Origin: RUG714 sp964623515
GTDB lineage: Bacteria; Bacillota; Clostridia; Oscillospirales; Acutalibacteraceae
Assembly (NCBI GenBank): GCA_964623515.1
Contig: CAZURV010000003.1
Coordinates: 34,195-98,194 of the forward strand
Length of the DNA stretch: 64,000 nt
Direction: 5' to 3'
Positions 26,312 to 33,558 of the stretch are shown here, in pieces. Numbering within the stretch: the first letter of the stretch is position 1; the number at the start of each line of letters is the position of its first letter. The notes beneath the pieces are model-generated. The model was not told where the DNA came from and did no database searches. It saw only the letters and a list, made by a program, of their open reading frames with translations. The position numbers were made by a program, and so were the translations under genes.

Positions 26312-27994
26312 ATGAAATTTTCCGATATGCCGTATGAGAGAATCAATATGAATGAGGTAACGGAGCAGATAAACGCTGTTATAGATGCAGTAAAAAGTGC
26401 GTCGTCAGCCGAAGCGCAGGCTGAGGCGTATAAAAAAGCAGATAAAATCTTCAATTATTGTTCCACAATGGCGGAACTTGCGATGATAAGGCATACGATA
26501 AATACGAAAGACGAGTTTTATGATGCCGAAAACGATTATATGGATGAAATTTCTCCGCAGATTACCGATTTGGCAAACAAATTGAATCGCACGTTATTGG
26601 ATTCTCCGTACCGCAGTGAACTTGAAAATATACTCGGAAAACTTTTGTTTAAAAACCTCGAAATTGCCGTGCGTTCCTTTTCACCTGAAATTACGGAACT
26701 TATGCAGGAAGAAAACCGCTTGTGTTCCGAATATAATAAACTTTATGCGTCTGCCTGCGTGGAATGGGAGGGGAAAACCATACCTCTGCCTATGCTCGGT
26801 GAATATAAACTGAGCCAAAACAGGGAAACGCGCAGAAAAGCATTTGTTAAAGACGCTGAATTTTTTGATTCTCACAGAGAGGAGCTTGACGCGCTTTTTG
26901 ACAAGCTGGTTAAAGTCCGCAACAAACAGGCGGTGAAGCTCGGTTATGATAATTTTATTCAGCTTGGGTATGACCGCCTGGGCAGAAACTGCTATGGGCC
27001 CGAAGACGTTAAGGCGTTCCGTGCGCAGATTGCCGAAGACCTTGTGCCTATTGTTCAAAAAGTTAAGGAAAATCAACGCAGACGTATCGGTGTTGACAGG
27101 CTTTGCTACTATGATAATGATTTTATGTTTGTTGACGGAAATGCCGTTCCGCAGGGAAGCAGTGAGGATATCCTGAAAGCAGGATATGAAATGTATTGCT
27201 CAATGAGCGAAGAAACAAAAGAGTTTATCACATTTATGTTTGATAATGAGTTGTTTGACGTACTCTCAAAAGAGGGTAAAGCACCTGGCGGCTACTGTAC
27301 GGAAATATCCGATTATAAAGCGCCGTTTATCTTTTCTAATTTTAACGGCACAAGCGGCGATGTTGATGTCTTGACACACGAGGCAGGGCATGCCTTTGCC
27401 GGATTCAGGGCTATGAGAAAAGGATATATTTCGGATTACGTTTCTCCTACGATTGAAGCATGCGAATGCCATTCGATGTCCATGGAATTTCTTACTGAAC
27501 CGTATCACGAAAAGTTTTTCGGCACGCAGACTGAAAAATATGCGATTGCACACTGTTCGGACGCACTGAATTTTATACCATACGGATGTATGGTTGATGA
27601 GTTTCAGCATATTATGTATGAAAAAGAAGATTTGACTCCCGAACAGAGGAATGAAATTTGGCTGAAATTAGAAAAGAAGTACAGACCGTATATGGATTTT
27701 GATAATCTTCCGTTTTATGCACGCGGCGGTGGCTGGCAGAGACAGCTTCATATTTATCTGTATCCTTTATATTATATCGATTATTGCATGGCGCAGACGG
27801 TGGCGTTTCAGTTTTGGATTGCATCGAGGAAGAACTATAAGGACGCATGGGCGCGCTACCTTAAATTCGTGGACGCAGGCGGCACAAAAACTTTTGAAGA
27901 GCTCGTTGAATCGGCAGGCTTGAAGCTACCTTATGCTAAGGGATGCATAAAAGAGATTGGGAATGCAATCAGTGAAATGATAATGACGGAATAA
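26312..27994 (+). CDS. M3-family oligoendopeptidase (PepF-like)
   Basis: Cytoplasmic zinc metallopeptidase that cuts short peptides, 560 residues. The zinc-binding HEXXH is 'LTHEAGHAF', with the third ligand region 'SPTIEACECHSMSMEFL' downstream; family features 'DVDVLTHEAGHAFA' and 'PFYARGGGWQRQLHIY' are clear. Start set at 26312 with CAGGAG upstream. It follows the phosphatase across a weak terminator and ends before repeat copy 3. Confidence 0.9.
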   Translation: MKFSDMPYERINMNEVTEQINAVIDAVKSASSAEAQAEAYKKADKIFNYCSTMAELAMIRHTINTKDEFYDAENDYMDEISPQITDLANKLNRTLLDSPYRSELENILGKLLFKNLEIAVRSFSPEITELMQEENRLCSEYNKLYASACVEWEGKTIPLPMLGEYKLSQNRETRRKAFVKDAEFFDSHREELDALFDKLVKVRNKQAVKLGYDNFIQLGYDRLGRNCYGPEDVKAFRAQIAEDLVPIVQKVKENQRRRIGVDRLCYYDNDFMFVDGNAVPQGSSEDILKAGYEMYCSMSEETKEFITFMFDNELFDVLSKEGKAPGGYCTEISDYKAPFIFSNFNGTSGDVDVLTHEAGHAFAGFRAMRKGYISDYVSPTIEACECHSMSMEFLTEPYHEKFFGTQTEKYAIAHCSDALNFIPYGCMVDEFQHIMYEKEDLTPEQRNEIWLKLEKKYRPYMDFDNLPFYARGGGWQRQLHIYLYPLYYIDYCMAQTVAFQFWIASRKNYKDAWARYLKFVDAGGTKTFEELVESAGLKLPYAKGCIKEIGNAISEMIMTE

Positions 27995-28084
27995 AGTATT
28001 TACTTGTTAAAGCTTCATCTTGTTGTATTTTTCATTGAATGTATTGAATGCATCAATAAACCTATTGACAAATGCATAAAAATC

Positions 28085-28251
28085 TATAACCTATTCGCCG
28101 ATGTACCCCGCGTCTCTTAGGCGGCAGGGTTCATTTCAAAATGTCAGCGAGACCGCTGAAACCCTGAGGAGCGAACGCTCCCTGCGCGGGTTGCAATCGT
28201 TCGCAAGCCCCGTTTCAAGCGAGTTTGATGGAGCACTGCTCCGATTTAAAT
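28085..28251 (+). repeat. Hairpin-rich dispersed repeat, copy 3
   Basis: A 167-bp copy 90 bases after the M3 peptidase gene. It differs from the others in the central hairpin: about ten bases are lost, yet the shortened stem TCAGCG / CGCTGA is kept, which suggests that the fold matters. Ends and the other stems match the family. The gap 27995-28500 otherwise holds a terminator at 28301 and the leader of the sugar transporter operon. Confidence 0.9.
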
Positions 28252-28300
28252 AATAAAACAGCATTTTATTTTTTGAATATGCGATTGCATTTCATTTATG

Positions 28301-28330
28301 AACAGCCGGATTCCGTTCCGGCTGTTTTTT
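28301..28330 (+). terminator. Intrinsic terminator before the sugar transporter operon
   Basis: AACAGCCGGA / TCCGGCTGTT stem with a T run. No plus-strand gene ends close by except the M3 peptidase 300 bases upstream, so it insulates the transporter operon. Confidence 0.75.
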
Positions 28331-28500
28331 ATTTTTACCTCTATCCTTTTATTTTCATCCGATTTCAACCATATGACAAGAAACGCCAAAAAGTACGTTA
28401 AGGCGGGGCTATACTTTTAGAAGTTGATGAAATTCACTGTAAATTTTTATTCTGAGGGATTTTATTAACCGAATGAGACAATATCTTAAGGAGGAAAAAC

Positions 28501-29874
28501 ATGAAAAAATTAAGGAGAGTTTTTGCCGCTGTGCTTGCTTTATCGCTTGTGTTTACATGTATATTTATGTTTAGCGCATGCAAAGCACAGGAGAACACAA
28601 AACAAAACAATGCATCCATAACTATCCGTTACTTGAATTTTAAACCGGAAGTAGCTGATATTTATAAAGAACTTGCCGCGGCATATGAGGCTGAAACAGG
28701 CGTTAAAGTTGTTGTTGAAACGGCTGCGAATAATCAATATGAATCGACGCTTACTGCCAAAATGGCTACGGACGAAGCGCCTACGCTCTTTCAGATTAAC
28801 GGACCGAAAGGCTATGCCAACTGGAAAGATTACTGCGCTGATTTAAGCGGATGTGAACTGTATAAGCATTTAACAGATAAGTCGCTTGCGGTAACGGGAG
28901 CCGACGGTAAGGTATATGGGATTCCTTATGTGGTTGAAGGTTATGGAATCATTTATAATAAGGCGATAACCGATAAATATTTTGCGTTACCCGATAAAAC
29001 TGTAGAGTATGTATCCATGGATGAAGTTAATAATTTTGAAAAGCTGAAAGAAGTAGTCGAAGATATGCAGAAAAATGCCGAGGCACTTGGCATAAAAGGC
29101 GTTTTTGCTTCAACTTCACTCAAATCCGGCGAGGATTGGAGGTGGCAGACGCATCTTGCCAATCTTCCGATATACTATGAATTTGCCGATAAAAAGGCAG
29201 ACCTTACTTCAGACGATACAAAGACAATCACATTTGATTATGCAGATAATTTTAAGAATATCTTTGATTTATATATCAACAATTCGGTTATTGATAAAAA
29301 ATCCGTCGGAACAAAAACTGTTGTGGATTCCATGAGTGAGTTTGCGCTTGAACAGTGTGCCATGGTGCAGAATGGCAACTGGGCGTGGGGACAAATCGGT
29401 GAAGTTTCCGGGAATAGAGTTTTAGCCGAAAACGTCAAATATCTTCCCATCTATATGGGTGTTGAGAGCGAGGAAAAGCAGGGATTGTGTGTCGGAACGG
29501 AAAACTTTTATGCGATAAACGCAACAGCCGATGTTCAGGAACAGGAAGCTGCGGCAGATTTCATTTATTGGATGTATTCCAGTGACAAAGGGAAGGAGTA
29601 TATAACGAATAAACTTGGATTTATCGCGCCGTTTGATACGTTTACCGATGATGAAAAACCGACCGATCCATTAGCAAAAGAAGTAATCGAATGGATGAAT
29701 AAAGACGGCGTAACAACTGTTCCATGGAATTTTACGCTGTTCCCGTCGCAGACGTTTAAAAACAATTTTGGGGCGTCTCTTCTGCAATATGCACAGGGAA
29801 CAAAGGACTGGGATAAGGTAAAATCGGATGTTGTTTCCGATTGGGCAAGCGAAAGCAAAAATTCCGCCTCATAA
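28501..29874 (+). CDS. Sugar ABC transporter substrate-binding lipoprotein (family 1)
   Basis: Extracellular sugar-binding protein, 457 residues. The signal peptide ends with lipobox 'MFSAC' near residue 22. SBP_bac_1 hallmarks are 'LAAAYEAETGVKVVVET' and 'MATDEAPTLFQINGP' at the N-terminal lobe and 'AAADFIYWMYS' in the C-terminal lobe. AAGGAGG precedes the ATG. It is the first gene of an operon with two permeases and an ATPase. The likely cargo is an alpha-linked oligosaccharide of the maltose type, by analogy only. Confidence 0.92.
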   Translation: MKKLRRVFAAVLALSLVFTCIFMFSACKAQENTKQNNASITIRYLNFKPEVADIYKELAAAYEAETGVKVVVETAANNQYESTLTAKMATDEAPTLFQINGPKGYANWKDYCADLSGCELYKHLTDKSLAVTGADGKVYGIPYVVEGYGIIYNKAITDKYFALPDKTVEYVSMDEVNNFEKLKEVVEDMQKNAEALGIKGVFASTSLKSGEDWRWQTHLANLPIYYEFADKKADLTSDDTKTITFDYADNFKNIFDLYINNSVIDKKSVGTKTVVDSMSEFALEQCAMVQNGNWAWGQIGEVSGNRVLAENVKYLPIYMGVESEEKQGLCVGTENFYAINATADVQEQEAAADFIYWMYSSDKGKEYITNKLGFIAPFDTFTDDEKPTDPLAKEVIEWMNKDGVTTVPWNFTLFPSQTFKNNFGASLLQYAQGTKDWDKVKSDVVSDWASESKNSAS

Positions 29875-29886
29875 AATGATTTATGC

Positions 29887-29922
29887 AAAGCCGCCCTGCC
29901 TGTACGGACAGCGCGGTTTTTA
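29887..29922 (+). terminator. Attenuator hairpin between binding protein and permease
   Basis: Stem AAAGCCGC / GCGGTTTT with internal CTG(C)CTG/CGGACAG pairing, then TTTTTATC. It follows the binding-protein stop by 13 bases and probably lowers transcription of the permease genes relative to the binding protein. Confidence 0.6.
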
Positions 29923-30042
29923 TCATTCCGGAAATTTAAGAGGTATTAGTGTGAAAAAAATAATCAGAAAGGGCGCGGTGCGGCTCAAGGAGCAATGCTT
30001 TATCTGCTTTTTGAGAATATCCTGTATCGCATGGCGATTATT

Positions 30043-30888
30043 ATGAAAAAAAACTTGCGGAGATATTTCCCGGTTTTTCTTTTGCCGAGTCTGCTCGCAT
30101 TTTTATTTGCGTTTGCGATTCCGTTTATTATGGGGATTTATCTTTCTTTCACAAAATTCACAACTGTAACGAATGCCGAATGGACAGGCTTTGGGAATTA
30201 TTTCAAGGTGTTTGCGGGAGACAGCAGTTTTTTGCATGCACTCGGATTTACCGCCGCATTCACAGTTGTTTCGGTTATCACGGTAAACGTGTTTGCTTTT
30301 TGCCTTGCGCTTCTGCTTACGAGGGCAATAAGGGGCACAAATCTTTTCCGATCGGTATTTTTTATGCCGAATCTGATAGGCGGCATCGTGCTTGGATATA
30401 TATGGAATCTGCTGATTAACGGAGTTCTCGGATATTTTGGCGTTGATATTACATATAAATCGGAATACGGCTTCTGGGGACTTGTTATTCTTACAAACTG
30501 GCAACTGATAGGATATATGATGGTGATTTATATTGCCGGATTACAGAATATTCCGGGAGAGCTTACGGAGGCAGCGGCGATAGACGGGGCGTCCCCCACA
30601 AAAACGCTTTTCCGTATTAAGATACCGATGGTTATGCCGTCTGTAACTATATGTATGTTTTTAACGCTGACCAATTCGTTTAAAATGTTTGATCAGAATT
30701 TGGCGTTAACTGCCGGTGCGCCGGGGAATTCAACCGAAATGCTAGCATTGAATATATATAAAACTTTCTACGGCAGAGTCGGCTGGCAAGGTGTAGGCCA
30801 GGCGAAGGCGGTTATATTCTTCATTATCGTTGCGGTGCTGGCGTTTATTCAACTCAGGGTAACAAGGAGCAGGGAGGTTGAGCAGTAA
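30043..30888 (+). CDS. Sugar ABC transporter permease (MalF-like)
   Basis: Inner-membrane permease with six hydrophobic helices; the EAA loop reads 'EAAAIDGASPTKTLFRIKIP', which contacts the ATPase. About 281 residues from ATG 30043. Upstream ATGs at 29995 and 30031 are in frame; AAGGAG is only 2 bases before 29995, so no start is well supported. Stop overlaps the next permease (TAATG). Works with the binding protein at 28501 and the ATPase at 31835. Confidence 0.9.
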   Translation: MKKNLRRYFPVFLLPSLLAFLFAFAIPFIMGIYLSFTKFTTVTNAEWTGFGNYFKVFAGDSSFLHALGFTAAFTVVSVITVNVFAFCLALLLTRAIRGTNLFRSVFFMPNLIGGIVLGYIWNLLINGVLGYFGVDITYKSEYGFWGLVILTNWQLIGYMMVIYIAGLQNIPGELTEAAAIDGASPTKTLFRIKIPMVMPSVTICMFLTLTNSFKMFDQNLALTAGAPGNSTEMLALNIYKTFYGRVGWQGVGQAKAVIFFIIVAVLAFIQLRVTRSREVEQ

Positions 30889-31727
30889 TGAAAAAACGAA
30901 GAAACAGCGGCAAAGTATTTACTTTTATTTTGCTCTTATTGCTTGCGGTGCTTTTTCTTGTTCCGATTATTATTGTCTTTATCAATTCCTTTAAATCACG
31001 GCTTTATATTTCAAGCGCTCCGTTTAAGCTTCCCGATTCGGAAACGTTTGTCGGATTGGAAAATTACATAAACGGGCTTACAACCAGTGATTTTTTAGCG
31101 TCTTTCGGCAGAAGCGTTTTTATAACCGTTGTTTCGGTTGTGCTTATCGTTTTGTGCACTTCCATGGCGGCGTGGTACATTACAAGGGTAAAATCGGGAT
31201 TTACAAAAGTTATTTATTATATATTTGTATTCAGTATGATTGTTCCGTTTCAGATGGTTATGTACACAATGACTTATGTTGTTAACCGCGCTTCGTTTGA
31301 TAATATTTTCGGAATTACGGTTGTTTATCTCGGATTTGGGGCAGGGCTTTCGATTTTTATGCTTAGCGGTTTTATAAAAAGCATTCCCCTTGAGATTGAG
31401 GAAGCGGCTATGATAGACGGATGCAGTCCGCTGCAAACGTTTTTCCTTGTTGTATTTCCGATTTTGAAGCCTACCGCCATAACTGTTGCAATTCTTAACG
31501 TTATGTGGATATGGAACGATTACCTTCTGCCGTACCTCGTGCTCGGTACGGATGATAAAACGATACCTGTGGCAATTCAGATTGCCATGCAGGGAGCATA
31601 CGGTTCTACCGATTACGGCGGATTTATGGCAATGCTTGTGCTTGCAATCATACCCATCATTGTATTTTACATTGCTTCGCAGAAATATATCATCAAGGGG
31701 GTTGTTGCAGGCGCGGTTAAGGGATAG
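30888..31727 (+). CDS. Sugar ABC transporter permease (MalG-like)
   Basis: Second permease of the transporter, 279 residues, six membrane helices, EAA motif 'EEAAMIDGCSPLQTFFLVVFP', and the typical ending 'QKYIIKGVVAGAVKG'. Its start overlaps the stop of the MalF-like gene by one base, a sign of coupled translation. Confidence 0.93.
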   Translation: MKKRRNSGKVFTFILLLLLAVLFLVPIIIVFINSFKSRLYISSAPFKLPDSETFVGLENYINGLTTSDFLASFGRSVFITVVSVVLIVLCTSMAAWYITRVKSGFTKVIYYIFVFSMIVPFQMVMYTMTYVVNRASFDNIFGITVVYLGFGAGLSIFMLSGFIKSIPLEIEEAAMIDGCSPLQTFFLVVFPILKPTAITVAILNVMWIWNDYLLPYLVLGTDDKTIPVAIQIAMQGAYGSTDYGGFMAMLVLAIIPIIVFYIASQKYIIKGVVAGAVKG

Positions 31728-31834
31728 CAGGCATTTTATTAAGTTTTAATCATTGTTTTTGCCGGTAAGCAGATTGGATTGTTCAACACATTCTCTTATC
31801 GGATTTGAAGCTTAAAAACAGGAAAGGAAACAGA

Positions 31835-32941
31835 ATGGCATCAATCACATTAAAAAATATTGTAAAAACATATGAAGACGGAAATACGGTTGTTCCGGAT
31901 TTGAATCTTGAAATAAAAGATAAAGAGTTTATAATCCTCGTTGGTCCGTCAGGCTGCGGCAAATCCACAACCCTGCGTATGATTGCGGGGTTAGAGGAAA
32001 TAAGCGGCGGAGAACTGTATATCGGGGAAAGACAGGTCAACGATGTTCCTGCAAAGGACAGGGATATTGCAATGGTCTTCCAGAGTTATGCGCTTTATCC
32101 GCATATGACGGTTTATAAAAACATGGCTTTTGCCTTGAAACTGCGGCATGAACCTAAGGCGGAAATTGATAAAAAGGTGCGTGAGGCGGCAAAGATACTC
32201 AATATTGAGCCTTATCTCAACAGAAAGCCGAGAGCCTTATCGGGCGGACAGCGTCAGCGCGTTGCGCTGGGACGCGCAATGGTCAGGGAACCTGCCGTTT
32301 TCTTGCTTGACGAACCGCTTTCAAATTTAGACGCAAAATTGAGAACGGAAATGCGATCGCAGATTGCACGGCTTCACAAAAGGCTTCAGACTACTTTTGT
32401 GTATGTAACGCACGACCAAACGGAAGCAATGACCATGGCGGATCGCATTGTTGTCATGAAAGACGGTGTCATCCATCAGGTGGATTCTCCCGAAATGCTG
32501 TATGCGCATCCGTGCAATATGTTTGTCGCCGGATTTATCGGTACGCCGCAAATGAACTTCATAAAATCGCGCATTATCAGAATCAATGGCGTGATGTGCG
32601 TATCCTTTGATAAATATAATATTCCTCTGCCGGAGAGAATGCAGAAAAATCCGAACCTTTCCGCGTATGAGGGGAAACATGTAATCTGTGGTATAAGGGC
32701 TGAAAATTTCAGAATAAACAAGGGGGCGCTGCCTGAAAACTGCGCAGTTAATCTCAAAGCAGAACTTGCCGAACTGATGGGCTCTGAAATTTTTATTTAC
32801 AGCAATATAGGAGAAGAAAGAATCATTGTGAAGATTCCTTCGGGACATACGGTGAAAAGCGGCGATGTTATTTCGCTGTATTTTGATTCGCGCCACACAC
32901 ATTTTTTTGATCCCGAAACGGGAAATATCATCTGCGATTGA
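31835..32941 (+). CDS. Sugar ABC transporter ATPase (MsmK/UgpC/MalK-like)
   Basis: 368 residues. Walker A 'GPSGCGKSTT', Q-loop 'MVFQSYALYPHMTV', signature 'LSGGQRQRVALGRAMV', Walker B 'VFLLDEPLSN', H-loop 'VYVTHDQTEAMT', and a C-terminal regulatory TOBE domain (about 240-368), as in MalK/MsmK. Start at 31835 with AGGAAAGGA; an in-frame ATG at 31805 has none. Genes of this type often serve several sugar importers in Firmicutes, but here it is next to its likely own permeases. An AT-rich hairpin follows at about 32968. Confidence 0.94.
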   Translation: MASITLKNIVKTYEDGNTVVPDLNLEIKDKEFIILVGPSGCGKSTTLRMIAGLEEISGGELYIGERQVNDVPAKDRDIAMVFQSYALYPHMTVYKNMAFALKLRHEPKAEIDKKVREAAKILNIEPYLNRKPRALSGGQRQRVALGRAMVREPAVFLLDEPLSNLDAKLRTEMRSQIARLHKRLQTTFVYVTHDQTEAMTMADRIVVMKDGVIHQVDSPEMLYAHPCNMFVAGFIGTPQMNFIKSRIIRINGVMCVSFDKYNIPLPERMQKNPNLSAYEGKHVICGIRAENFRINKGALPENCAVNLKAELAELMGSEIFIYSNIGEERIIVKIPSGHTVKSGDVISLYFDSRHTHFFDPETGNIICD

Positions 32942-33070
32942 TGATGCATGATTTAGATTAAAACATAAATTTTATTTTTTAAATAAAATTCCGCCGGTTT
33001 GTTTGCTTCTTTCCTCTGCGAAGACTGTTCAAATCAGCGGATTGTTTTTTGCGTCAGAGTAAATGGCGGC

Positions 33071-33125
33071 TTGACAGATACCCCATAAGGGTATATAATT
33101 TCAATATACCCATATAGGGTATATT
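33071..33125 (+). promoter_or_regulatory. Consensus sigma-A promoter with two CsoR-type operators
   Basis: TTGACA (33071), 17-base spacer, TATAAT (33094): a perfect consensus promoter. The dyad ATACCCCATAAGGGTAT fills the spacer at 33078-33094. A second dyad, AATATACCC - 5 bases - GGGTATATT at 33103-33125, lies just downstream of the -10. Both match the TACCC..GGGTA pattern of copper repressor CsoR sites, so CsoR would cover the promoter and the start site, and copper would lift the block. Confidence 0.85.
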
Positions 33126-33219
33126 CAACTTGTGCGCGAGGGAATATACAATCAGGGTAAAATATTAAAAGAATACCTTTATACGATCCATCTGTATTTA
33201 CATAAAAGAAGGAGATAAT

Positions 33220-33534
33220 ATGAACAGTAATCAGAATACGCACGGTGAGTGCTGCCGTCGCAAAGCAACGCCGAGAAGCGAGTGGGCTGATAAACAGCTT
33301 CAGAACCGTCTGAACAGAATGATAGGTCAGCTTAACGGAATAAAAAAGATGATTGACGATAACAGATACTGCGGAGACATTCTCACGCAGATTGCCGCAG
33401 TTGAAAGTGCGCTTCAGTCCTTTGGATATGTGATTTTGCAGGATCATATGGAAACCTGTGTTGTTGAAAATATAAAAAACGGCAATACGGAAATTGTGGA
33501 TGAGGCTGTGGATTTAATTAAAAAGTTAAAATAA
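33220..33534 (+). CDS. csoR: CsoR-family copper-sensing repressor
   Basis: All-helical DNA-binding repressor of 104 residues that leaves DNA when it binds Cu(I). The Cu ligands Cys51, His76 and Cys80 (in 'NRYCGDI' and 'LQDHMETC') keep the family spacing of 25 and 4. It follows its own operator pair and precedes copA by 24 bases, so it regulates itself and the ATPase. Two extra Cys at 11-12 are not part of the core. AAGGAG precedes the ATG by 7 bases. Confidence 0.93.
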   Translation: MNSNQNTHGECCRRKATPRSEWADKQLQNRLNRMIGQLNGIKKMIDDNRYCGDILTQIAAVESALQSFGYVILQDHMETCVVENIKNGNTEIVDEAVDLIKKLK

Positions 33535-33558
33535 GTTTAAAGCAAACAGGGTGAAGAA

